A stretch of 51,751 nucleotides of DNA, from NCBI GenBank assembly GCA_019241085.1, contig JAFAXH010000123.1:1-51751 (forward strand), in the 5' to 3' direction. The position numbers and the translations under genes were made by a program. Shown piece after piece: positions 29,535 to 36,739 of this stretch (the stretch's first letter is position 1; every line of letters begins with the position of its first letter). Origin of the DNA: Verrucomicrobiota bacterium. Lineage in GTDB: Bacteria; Verrucomicrobiota; Verrucomicrobiia; Chthoniobacterales; SZAS-18. A model generated the notes under the pieces. It was given only the letters and a program-made list of their open reading frames with translations. It searched no databases and was not told the origin of the DNA.

Positions 29535-29951
29535 ATGAAATTCCCGCGTCCACGGCGTGCGTCGCCGGTCATCACGATTGTGTCGCTGATCGACATTTTG
29601 ACGATCGTGCTCATCTTTTTTGTCGTCACGATGACGTTCAAAACGCAGCAGGCGCAGGTGCAGATCAACCTGCCCGAAGTGAAGGTCGCCGCCGACAAGG
29701 TGAGCGAAAACGAGCCGGTGATCCTCACCGTCAGCGAGAACGGCGACATCTATCTCGGCCGCGACAAGATCGCGCTCGAAGAGGTGGGCGCCGCCATTAA
29801 AAAACTCCAGGAAGAACGCAAGCCGCAGACACTGGCGCTGGCGTTAAAAGCGGACGAGAAAGCTTCCTACGGCGCCGTGCTCGCCGTGCTCGACGCCTTG
29901 AAGCAAGCCGGCATCACCAGCCTGCCCGCGTTCACCAAGCAAAAGTCGTGA
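29535..29951 (+). CDS. exbD: ExbD/TolR-type proton channel subunit
   Basis: The 138-residue product has a short N-terminus, one membrane segment (ITIVSLIDILTIVLIFFVV) with the essential Asp at residue 20, and a periplasmic domain typical of ExbD and TolR (VILTVSENGDIYLGRDKI and ALALKADEKASYGAVLAVLDALK). It pairs with the preceding exbB. I start at ATG 29535, which gives MKFPRPRRASP just before the membrane segment; the frame extends upstream within exbB but those residues are not ExbD-like. Its stop overlaps the def start codon (GTGA). Confidence 0.92.
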   Translation: MKFPRPRRASPVITIVSLIDILTIVLIFFVVTMTFKTQQAQVQINLPEVKVAADKVSENEPVILTVSENGDIYLGRDKIALEEVGAAIKKLQEERKPQTLALALKADEKASYGAVLAVLDALKQAGITSLPAFTKQKS

Positions 29952-30586
29952 GGAAGAAGTCAGCGTCCGCCGCCCGCCGCATGGAATTTTCCGCCACGAC
30001 CTCCGCGCCCGCGCCGGCCAAAGCGCGCGACATCGTCACCTACGGAAATCCGGTGCTGCGCACAAAGGGCCGCGCGGTGGGCGAGATCAATGACGACGTG
30101 CGCCAGCTCGCCGCCGACATGCTCGCGACCATGCACGCCGCGCACGGCCTCGGGCTGGCGGCGCAACAGGTCGGCGTGCCGCTGCAACTGACCGTGCTCG
30201 ACGTGAGCGTGGTCAACCAGGAGGAACGCCCGAGCGCGTTGTTCATCGACGGCGAGGAAGCGAAGCTTGAGGACTGGATGCCATTGATCCTGGTGAATCC
30301 GCAACTCGAACTCGTCGGCCGCGAGCGCGAGACGGCGAGCGAAGGCTGCCTGAGTTTTCCCGACATTCACGCTGACATCCGGCGCGCGTTGCGAGTGCGC
30401 GTTCATGCGCGTCGGCTCGACGGCGGCGAGGTGGCATTTGAAGCGACCGGATTGCTGGCGCGCGCGTTGCAGCACGAGGTCGATCACCTGCAAGGCGTGC
30501 TCTTCATTGATCGCATGAACAGCGCCACGCGCGCCGGTCTCGCCGGGCGCTTGAAGCGGCTGCAACGCGAGAACGAGCGCAGGTAA
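29948..30586 (+). CDS. def: Peptide deformylase
   Basis: Deformylase removes the formyl group from the initiator methionine of new proteins. All three metal-site motifs are present: GLGLAAQQVG, EGCLSFP with the Cys ligand, and QHEVDHLQG with the two His ligands and catalytic Glu. The N-terminus is about 25 residues longer than usual, with SATTSAPAPAKA. The GTG at 29948 overlaps the exbD stop; an ATG at 29981 is also possible. Linkage to TonB genes is not functional that I know of and probably reflects shared transcription. Confidence 0.94.
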   Translation: MRKKSASAARRMEFSATTSAPAPAKARDIVTYGNPVLRTKGRAVGEINDDVRQLAADMLATMHAAHGLGLAAQQVGVPLQLTVLDVSVVNQEERPSALFIDGEEAKLEDWMPLILVNPQLELVGRERETASEGCLSFPDIHADIRRALRVRVHARRLDGGEVAFEATGLLARALQHEVDHLQGVLFIDRMNSATRAGLAGRLKRLQRENERR

Positions 30587-30608
30587 GGCGACGCTTTTCC
30601 TTTCGCTT

Positions 30609-30770
30609 GTCATCCCGAGCGCAGTCGAGGGACCTCTAACTGATTGTCTGGCTCGGTGGATAAACTAACTGCCTTTAAGAATACGCTGCGAGCCAAGGCA
30701 GGCAATGAGAGGTCCCTCGACTCCGCTCGGGATGACAAAGTAACGATCCCTCGCCTGCGCTCGGGATGAC
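30609..30770. repeat. Near-perfect 29-bp inverted repeat plus a third partial copy
   Basis: Arms at 30609-30637 and 30708-30736 match at 28 of 29 positions when one is reversed and complemented; both begin or end with GTCATCCCGAGCG. A third, shorter copy at 30745-30770, in the same orientation as the right arm, ends in CGGGATGAC. The spacer of 70 bases has no coding look. From memory, inverted pairs of the form CATCCCGAGCG are common intergenic repeats in many bacteria. It lies between def and prfB and could stop transcription from either side. Confidence 0.9.
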
Positions 30771-30855
30771 AGCTTGTTTGGCTCTGCGCGCGATTTGCGT
30801 CCGCCGCTTGCATTTCAGCGCGGCGTTCGGCATTGGTCATTTCCCTTTCTTTTTT

Positions 30856-32005
30856 ATGGACGACCTCAGCGCGCTCGACACCGACGAACTCAAAGCCCGC
30901 GTGGGCCATCTGCGGAGGTATCTTTGACTTGCCCGGCATGCAGCGCCGCCTCGGCGAGCTGGAATCGCTCATGGCCGAACCCGGTTTCTGGGAGCGCAAG
31001 GAGCAGGCGCAAAAACAGATGGAGGAGGTCAGCGCGCTCCGCGCGAAAGTCGGCCCGCTGACGGCGCTCGAACGGCAGGTCGAGGATTTGGAAACGCTGC
31101 GTCTGCTCATTGAAGAGGAAGCCGACGCGACGCAAAAAGCGGCGGCCGGCGCGGAGTTTACCGCCGAGTTTGCGCGGACCGAAAAAGCGCTGGCGGACTT
31201 TGAATTAAAACAACTCCTCAGCGGCGAGAACGACCGCAACAACGCGTTCCTCACGCTGAACTCCGGCGCCGGCGGCACGGAGTCGTGCGATTGGGCGGAG
31301 ATGCTCCAGCGCATGTATCAACGCTGGATGGAGCGACACGACATGAAGCACTCGGTGGTCGATGTGCAACTCGGCGACGAGGCCGGCATCAAGTCGGCGA
31401 CGATCCGGGTCGAGGGCGAGTATGCGTTCGGCTACCTCGCGACCGAGCGCGGCGTGCACCGGCTCGTGCGCATCTCGCCGTTCGATTCCAACAAGCGGCG
31501 GCACACCAGCTTCGCGAGCGTGGATGTCGTGCCGGAGTTGCCCGACGACGCGCCCATCGACATCGACGAGCGCGACCTGGAACTCGATACATTCCGCTCC
31601 GGCGGCAAGGGCGGGCAGAACGTGAACAAAGTCGAGACCGCCGTGCGCATTCGCCACATCCCGACTGGCATCATCGTCGCCTGCCAGGCGGAGCGCAGTC
31701 AGATGAAAAACCGGATGACGGCGCTGAAAATGTTGAAGGCAAAACTCATGCAAATCGAAGCCGACAAAAAGCGCGCCGAGATCGAAGCGCAATACGGCGA
31801 GAAATCGGATGTCTCGTGGGGCAGCCAGATTCGTTCCTACGTTTTCCAGCCGTATCAAATGGTGAAGGATTTGCGCACCGGCGTGGAAACCGGCGACGTG
31901 CAGGCTGTGATGGACGGCGAGATCGACGCGTTCATCGAGGGCAAACTGCGCGGCTTGAAACGGCAGAAGGGCGGGGCGGGAGACGTGGAGGAAGATTTGG
32001 AGTAG
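30856..32005 (+). CDS. prfB: Peptide chain release factor 2, with programmed +1 frameshift
   Basis: RF2 recognises UGA and UAA stop codons and releases the finished protein. The gene is in two frames: codons 1-23 from the ATG at 30856 end at CTT, followed by an in-frame TGA at 30925-30927. A +1 shift (CTT T-GAC) moves into the frame that runs to 32005, giving 382 residues. The GGQ motif ([12 protein letters not shown]) and the rest of RF2 are in the second frame. This in-frame stop is the classic autoregulatory site, since low RF2 favours the shift. The first 23 residues start [13 protein letters not shown]. The gene must be annotated as one frameshifted CDS. Confidence 0.96.
30914..30928 (+). 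promoter_or_regulatory. prfB +1 frameshift signal
   Basis: The sequence is GGAGG at 30914-30918, then TAT, CTT, TGA, C. The GGAGG is an internal Shine-Dalgarno-like sequence placed three bases before the CTT, the spacing known from E. coli prfB. It is one of the few such sequences in the window, because start codons here generally lack one. Confidence 0.95.
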
Positions 32006-32034
32006 TTCGAGGCGTTCGTTACCTTTTGGGAACA

Positions 32035-32523
32035 ATGACTTGGCAAGAAATCTGTGCCGATCCTATCCTGGTCGAGCTTCCTTTTCGGATCGAAAGCGAC
32101 CAATGGGGCAATATCGTCATGAGTCCACCTCCCGGCGCTACGCACTCAGACTATCAAAGCCAGATTCTACTTCTGCTGGCCCGGTTGATGCCTGTGGAGG
32201 GTTATCCGCGCACGGAATGTCCGCTGCAAACCAAGTTGGGTGTGAAGGGCATCGACGTGGTTTGGATGTCGCGCGAGCGCCGCGCGCAAAAACCAAAAAA
32301 TCGCGACCTTTACTTGATGGCGCCCGAGCTTTGCGTCGAAGTCATTTCACCAAAGAACAAGCGTGGCGAGATCGAAGAAAAACGTCAGCTTTATTTTGAG
32401 AAAGGCGCCGTCGAATGCTGGACATGCGATCGCAACGGCAAGATGGCATTTTACGACGTGACCGGTCCGATCTCGCGCTCCCGGCTGTGTCCCAATTTTC
32501 CCGCCCGCTTGGAGAAAGTTTAG
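32035..32523 (+). CDS. Uma2-type (DUF820) putative restriction endonuclease-like protein
   Basis: The 162-residue product resembles the Uma2 family, small PD-(D/E)XK-like proteins common in Cyanobacteria, Planctomycetota and Verrucomicrobiota. The pattern PELCVEVISPKNKRGEIEEK, with Glu and Lys around the predicted active site, and YFEKGAVECWTCD match the family. Whether it cuts DNA is not shown. It starts 29 bases after prfB and ends 30 bases before cbiM, so it may sit in the same transcript. No methylase is adjacent. Confidence 0.85.
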   Translation: MTWQEICADPILVELPFRIESDQWGNIVMSPPPGATHSDYQSQILLLLARLMPVEGYPRTECPLQTKLGVKGIDVVWMSRERRAQKPKNRDLYLMAPELCVEVISPKNKRGEIEEKRQLYFEKGAVECWTCDRNGKMAFYDVTGPISRSRLCPNFPARLEKV

Positions 32524-32553
32524 CGCAACGATAATCCCTGCGGGTCGGCACTC

Positions 32554-33501
32554 ATGCACATCCCCGACGGCTTTCTCGATGTGAAAACGAGCGCGGCCAC
32601 GGCGGCGCTGGCGGCGGGCGCGCTCGGGCTGGGGTTGAAACAGGTGCGGGAAAATCTGCCGCCGGCGCGCGTGCCTTTGCTCGGGCTGGCGGCGGCGTTT
32701 GTCTTCGCGGGGCAGATGCTCAATTTCCCCATCGCCGGCGGCACGAGCGGGCACATGGTCGGCTCCGTGCTCGCGGCGGTTTTGCTGGGACCGGGCGCGG
32801 CGATGGTCGCGCTCACGGCGGTGCTGCTCGTGCAATGCCTCGTCTTCGCCGACGGCGGCTTGCTCGCGCTCGGCGCGAACGTTTTCAACATGGGCGTCAT
32901 CGGCGCCGTGCTGGGCTGGGGCATCCATCGGCTGGCGTGGCGCGCGCTCGGCGGCCACACGCTCGCGGCAGCGGTCGCGGCGGCGGCCTTTGCGGCGTGG
33001 TTCGCCACGGTGCTGGCGGCGGTGTGCTGCGCGGCGGAGCTGGCGGCGTCGGGCACGGTGGCGGCGCGAGTCGTGTTTCCCGCGATGGCCGGCGTCCATG
33101 CGTTGATCGGCGTCGGCGAGGCGATCATCACCGCGCTCGTGATCGCTGCCGTGGGTCGCGCGCGGCCAGAGTTGCTCGGCGTCGGTGTGATGGGCGGCAA
33201 TGAGTCGGGAAAAAATTACGGCGCGCTGCTGGGCTACGGCATCGGCGCGGCGCTGGCGCTCGCCGCATTCCTGTCGCCGTTTGCCAGCAAGCTGCCCGAC
33301 GGGCTGGACCGCGTCGCGGAAACGCACGGCTTCGCGGAATCGGCGCGGAAATTTTTCACCCTCGCGCCGGCTCCGGACTACCAGCTTCCCGGCGTCGGCT
33401 CGGTCTCGCTCGCCACGGCGCTGGCGGGCGTCGCGGGCACGCTGGTCGTCTTCGCCCTGGCTTGGCTGCTCGCACGCGCGCTCGCGCGCCGCCGGACGTG
33501 A
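32554..33501 (+). CDS. CbiM/NikM-type cobalt/nickel transport permease fused to a PDGLE domain
   Basis: This 315-residue protein is the substrate-binding membrane component of an energy-coupling-factor importer for cobalt or nickel. It begins MHIPDGFLD, with the His2 that ligates metal in this family, and has about six hydrophobic segments (including AGGTSGHMVGSVLAAVLLG). From about residue 245 the sequence FLSPFASKLPDGLDRVAE is the PDGLE/CbiN-like part, which is a separate small protein in many systems; here it is fused. The metal is not decidable from sequence. The GTGA overlap with the next gene shows tight coupling. Confidence 0.9.
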   Translation: MHIPDGFLDVKTSAATAALAAGALGLGLKQVRENLPPARVPLLGLAAAFVFAGQMLNFPIAGGTSGHMVGSVLAAVLLGPGAAMVALTAVLLVQCLVFADGGLLALGANVFNMGVIGAVLGWGIHRLAWRALGGHTLAAAVAAAAFAAWFATVLAAVCCAAELAASGTVAARVVFPAMAGVHALIGVGEAIITALVIAAVGRARPELLGVGVMGGNESGKNYGALLGYGIGAALALAAFLSPFASKLPDGLDRVAETHGFAESARKFFTLAPAPDYQLPGVGSVSLATALAGVAGTLVVFALAWLLARALARRRT

Positions 33502-34106
33502 AACCGCCGCCGCCGTCCATCGGCGTGGCGCAACGCCGCTTGCTCGCCGCGTTGCTCTTCAGCGTGCTCGTCACCGCCACCACGCGGCTGGCGCCCTTTC
33601 CCACGGCGGCTGGCTGGACGCTCGCCGGGCTGGCTGTTGCGCTGCTCGCCGCGGTGTTGCTCTGCCGCGTCAATTTTCTCCAATGGTCGCGGCGGCTGCT
33701 TTTTTTGGAACCGTTCGCCCTCGGCGCGGCGACGCTGGCGTTTTGGCAACCGCATGGTGGCGTCATCTTTGCCTGCGCCGTGACGCGCGCGACGCTCTGT
33801 CTCGGCGCGCTCGTGCTCCTTGGCCAGACCACACCGTTCGCCGCGCTCCTGGCCGCGCTCCGCGCGTGGCATTTCCCGGGATTGCTCTGCACGACATTGA
33901 TGCTGCTCGAACGCTACCGCTCCGTGCTCGTGGAAGAATCCGCCCGCATGCGCCGTGCCCGCGCCGCGCGCGTTTTTCTCGCCAGACGCACCGCGCATTG
34001 GCAGGCGCTCGGCGAACTCCTCGGCCAGCTTTTCGTGCGCACGCTCGCGCGCACCGAGCGCCTCTACGCCGCGATGTGCGCCCGCGGCTGGCGCGACGGG
34101 GTTTGA
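33498..34106 (+). CDS. CbiQ-type energy-coupling-factor membrane component
   Basis: The 202-residue integral membrane protein is the T component that links the CbiM part to the ATPase. Hydrophobic segments lie near residues 10-30, 35-55 and 60-110, and the cytoplasmic coupling region is LERYRSVLVEESARMRRARAAR near residue 135. The C-terminal MCARGW is also typical of CbiQ. The start is the GTG at 33498, whose last two bases overlap the cbiM stop codon. It is followed by the ATPase gene with a gap of at most 35 bases. Confidence 0.87.
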   Translation: MKPPPPSIGVAQRRLLAALLFSVLVTATTRLAPFPTAAGWTLAGLAVALLAAVLLCRVNFLQWSRRLLFLEPFALGAATLAFWQPHGGVIFACAVTRATLCLGALVLLGQTTPFAALLAALRAWHFPGLLCTTLMLLERYRSVLVEESARMRRARAARVFLARRTAHWQALGELLGQLFVRTLARTERLYAAMCARGWRDGV

Positions 34107-34141
34107 ACTTGTCCGCGACGCGCGCCACCTTCCGCGCGCCC

Positions 34142-34924
34142 GTGACACCGTCTCCCGCCCTCGAACTCCGCAACCTCCGCTTCCGCTACGCCGACGGCCG
34201 CGAAGCGTTGCGCGGCATCGACCTGCGCATTGATCCCGGCGAATGCGTCGGCCTGCTCGGTCCGAATGGCGCGGGGAAATCCACGCTGCTCCTGCACCTC
34301 AACGGCCTCCTGCCCGAACGTCCGCACCGGCGGGCCGAGGACGCCGCCGTTTTCATTGGCGGTCTGCCCGTGGCCCAGGCGCAATTGGTCGAAATCCGCC
34401 GCCGCGTCGGCCTCGTTTTTCAAGACAGCGACGACCAGCTTTTTTGCCCGACGGTCGGGGAAGATGTCGCCTTCGGCCCGGCGCAACTCGGCGTCGCCGG
34501 CGCGGCGCTCGCCGAGCGCGTGCGCGTCTGCCTCACGCGCGTCGGACTCGCCAGCGACGACGCCTTTCTCGCGCGTTCACCGGGCGCGCTCAGCCGCGGA
34601 GAAAAACGCCGCGTCTGCCTCGCCGGCGTGCTCGCCTGCGAACCCTCCATCCTCGTGCTCGACGAACCGACGAGCGACCTCGACCCTCGCGGCCGGCGCG
34701 AACTCCAGGCGCTCCTGCGCGCCTTGCCCAGCACGAAGCTCATCGCCACGCACGACCTCGAACTCGTCGTCGCCCTTTGCCCGCGTTCCGTGTTGCTCGA
34801 CGCCGGCCGCGTCGTCGCCGACGGCCCGACGGTGGCGCTGCTCTCGGACGAACCGCTCATGCTCGCGCACGGTTTGGAAAAACCGCACATCCTGCTCCAT
34901 CATCACCCGCACGGCGCGCAGTGA
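34142..34924 (+). CDS. CbiO-type ATP-binding protein of the metal importer
   Basis: The ABC ATPase of the CbiMQO system. Motifs in order: Walker A GPNGAGKST, Q-loop VFQDSDDQLF (the DSDDQLF form is typical of CbiO), signature LSRGEKRR, Walker B ILVLDEPTSDLD, and H-loop ATHDLELV. The start is uncertain: GTG at 34142 or TTG at 34109; the domain starts right after 34142, so I chose that. The C-terminus ends in a His-rich HHHPHGAQ, which may bind metal. The system needs only cbiM, cbiQ and cbiO because the PDGLE part is fused to cbiM. Confidence 0.92.
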   Translation: MTPSPALELRNLRFRYADGREALRGIDLRIDPGECVGLLGPNGAGKSTLLLHLNGLLPERPHRRAEDAAVFIGGLPVAQAQLVEIRRRVGLVFQDSDDQLFCPTVGEDVAFGPAQLGVAGAALAERVRVCLTRVGLASDDAFLARSPGALSRGEKRRVCLAGVLACEPSILVLDEPTSDLDPRGRRELQALLRALPSTKLIATHDLELVVALCPRSVLLDAGRVVADGPTVALLSDEPLMLAHGLEKPHILLHHHPHGAQ

Positions 34925-35012
34925 GTCGAGTGGACGGAGGGCAGGGAAAATTCCGCGTTTTCCTTGGCGCGCATCCGCGGCTTTATTGCGTGCCCGTTCC
35001 GCTTTTTACCCG

Positions 35013-36284
35013 ATGCAAACGCTTCCCGGCTTCCGCGATTTTTACCCGGCTGACTGCGCCGCGCGCCGCTGCGTCTTCGATACCTGGCGCGAAGTCGCGC
35101 GGCGCTACGGCTTTGTCGAGATGGACGGGCCGACGCTGGAGCCGGTCGAGCTTTACAAAAAGAAAAGCGGCGGCGAACTCGTCGGCCAGCTCTTCGATTT
35201 CGTGGACAAAGGCGAACGCCACGTCGCGTTGCGTCCCGAGATGACGCCGACGCTGGCGCGCATGGTCGCGGCGAAGGAGCGCGAGTTTAAGAAGCCGCTG
35301 AAGTGGTTCTCAATCGCGAATTATTTCCGCTACGAAAAACAGCAGAAAGGCCGCTTGCGCGAGTTCACGCAGCTCAACTGCGACCTCATCGGCGAAGCCT
35401 CGCCCGCCGCCGATGCGGAGATGATCGCGCTCGCCATCGACCTCATGCGCGGCTTCGGTCTCGGCGCCGAAGACTTCGTGGTGCGCGTGAATGATCGCAA
35501 CGCCTGGATGCAATTCCTCGCTGCACGCAACATCGCTGCCGAGCGCGCGCCGGACTTTCTCCAAATCATCGACAAACTGGAACGCGAAGAACCCGGCGTA
35601 ACCACGAAAAAGCTTGCCGATTACAACCTCACCCGCGTTGAACTCGACGACTTCCTCGCGCGTCCACCCGCCGAACTCGGCGGCGCGCTCGGTCCGCTCG
35701 CCGCCGACCTTGAAGCGCGCGGTCTGCGCGAGTTCGTCGAGTTCGATCCGAAGATCGTGCGCGGCCTTGCCTATTACACCGGCGTCGTTTTTGAAATCTT
35801 CGACCGCCCGCGAAAATTCCGCGCCCTCGCCGGCGGCGGGCGTTACGACAACCTCATCGCCACACTGAGCGACAACGCCGTCGATCTCCCCGCGCTTGGC
35901 TTCGCCGTTGGCGATGTCGTCCTGCTCGAACTCCTGCGCGCCCTGCCGCACACCGCCGCGAAGCTCGCCGCCGCCACCCGCGCCGCCGGGTCGCCGGAAC
36001 TTTACGTCGTCATCGCCGACGAAACTTTTCGCCCGCAGGCGCTCGGCCTCATCCGCGCCTTGCGCGACGCCGGCCGGCGCGTCGATTTTTCGCTCACCGC
36101 CGCCAAGGTCGGCAAACAATTCCAAACCGCCGAAACGCTCGGTGCCACGCACGCCGTCGTCCTCGGCGCCGAATGGCCGCAGGTGAAACTCAAAACGCTC
36201 GCCACCCGCGCCGAAGAAACGCTCTCGCACATCGAGTTGCCCGCCCGGTTGTCGCGGTCGAACGCCGCCGCACGCGCCACGTGA
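35013..36284 (+). CDS. hisS: Histidyl-tRNA synthetase
   Basis: HisRS charges tRNA-His. The 423-residue class II enzyme has motif 2 FRYEKQQKGRLREFTQLNCD, the HisA block VRGLAYYTGVVFEIFD, and motif 3 ALGFAVGDVVLLELL. The anticodon-binding domain occupies the last 90 residues (LYVVIADETFRPQALGLIRA). Length matches the family. The ATG at 35013 gives MQTLPGFRDFYP. It is 88 bases past the CbiO gene and there is no partner gene for HisZ function, so it is the true synthetase and not the regulatory paralogue. Confidence 0.97.
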   Translation: MQTLPGFRDFYPADCAARRCVFDTWREVARRYGFVEMDGPTLEPVELYKKKSGGELVGQLFDFVDKGERHVALRPEMTPTLARMVAAKEREFKKPLKWFSIANYFRYEKQQKGRLREFTQLNCDLIGEASPAADAEMIALAIDLMRGFGLGAEDFVVRVNDRNAWMQFLAARNIAAERAPDFLQIIDKLEREEPGVTTKKLADYNLTRVELDDFLARPPAELGGALGPLAADLEARGLREFVEFDPKIVRGLAYYTGVVFEIFDRPRKFRALAGGGRYDNLIATLSDNAVDLPALGFAVGDVVLLELLRALPHTAAKLAAATRAAGSPELYVVIADETFRPQALGLIRALRDAGRRVDFSLTAAKVGKQFQTAETLGATHAVVLGAEWPQVKLKTLATRAEETLSHIELPARLSRSNAAARAT

Positions 36285-36328
36285 CCGCGCCGAAAAACTG
36301 CGCGTAACGCCGGGGCGGTTTTGGGGAG

Positions 36329-36348
36329 TGCCGGCGCCCACGCCGGCA
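36329..36348. repeat. TGCCGGCG hairpin after hisS
   Basis: A perfect 8-base stem (TGCCGGCG and its complement) with a 4-base loop CCCA. There is no T-tract after it, so it is not a standard intrinsic terminator. It precedes the second hairpin by 17 bases. Confidence 0.7.
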
Positions 36349-36360
36349 GGCTCTCCAAGT

Positions 36361-36386
36361 GGTAGGGACGGCTCGCCGAGCCGTCC
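36361..36386 (+). repeat. GGTAGGGACG hairpin, copy 2
   Basis: GGTA followed by a perfect 9-base stem around a 3-base loop (GGACGGCTC-GCC-complement, at 36366-36386). The same design, inverted, occurs at 27429-27449 with two compensating changes in the stem (sy/rs positions), so the pairing is kept while the sequence differs. Confidence 0.7.
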
Positions 36387-36587
36387 GTGACTTTTCTGCC
36401 GGTTTGCGCGCAAGACCCTCATCCGCGCGCGCCAACAGCATGCGTCCTTCGGACATTACATCCTTGGCGCAAACGCCGCAATCTCTGGCGCTGAGGCAGC
36501 CGACTGGGCCACTGCGCAGGGTAGGGTTCGCCGCGGTTTTTGCGCTAAGCATATAATTACCCAGAACAGGAAAGTAGCCCACGATCA

Positions 36588-36623
36588 TTCCGCAAATGGG
36601 ACGGACGCATCCCGTTTGCGGAA
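36588..36623. promoter_or_regulatory. Candidate activator-binding inverted repeat
   Basis: Arms of 14 bases at 36588-36601 (TTCCGCAAATGGGA) and 36610-36623 pair at 13 of 14 positions, with an 8-base spacer. Its centre is about 121 bases upstream of the start point predicted by the sigma-54 promoter, the usual place for an enhancer-binding activator. Confidence 0.6.
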
Positions 36624-36700
36624 CGCTGCACGCGGGGTGGCAATTTTTCATCAGACAATAATTTATTGCTGTCCAGTTACTTGCAGGATCGCTCGCGTCT

Positions 36701-36716
36701 TGGCACAGCCTTTGCA
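36701..36716 (+). promoter_or_regulatory. Sigma-54 (RpoN) promoter
   Basis: TGGCAC-AGCCT-TTGCA fits the sigma-54 consensus: GG at the -24 element and GC at the -12 element are 12 bases apart, as required. The start of transcription would be near 36727, just 13 bases before the ATG of the permease gene. Confidence 0.8.
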
Positions 36717-36739
36717 ATAGTCGCGCCCAGCACCGCAGC

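Larger units (their letters stand above)
36285..36739 (+). other. 455-base non-coding gap with hairpins and a sigma-54 promoter
   Basis: After hisS the gap holds two strong hairpins (36329-36348 and 36366-36386), then a 14-base inverted repeat at 36588-36623 and a sigma-54-type promoter at 36701-36716 in front of the permease gene. The part around 36540-36680 is richer in A and T than its surroundings. I see no protein-coding frame with convincing residues in it. Confidence 0.75.

Noticed and set aside
30833..32005. prfB starting at an upstream start of the second frame
   Set aside because: The first-frame [13 protein letters not shown] with CTT-TGA-C is the standard RF2 start; the upstream second-frame residues are not RF2-like.
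36329..36386. Rho-independent terminator after hisS
   Set aside because: Two strong stems but no T-tract behind either; both belong to repeat families.
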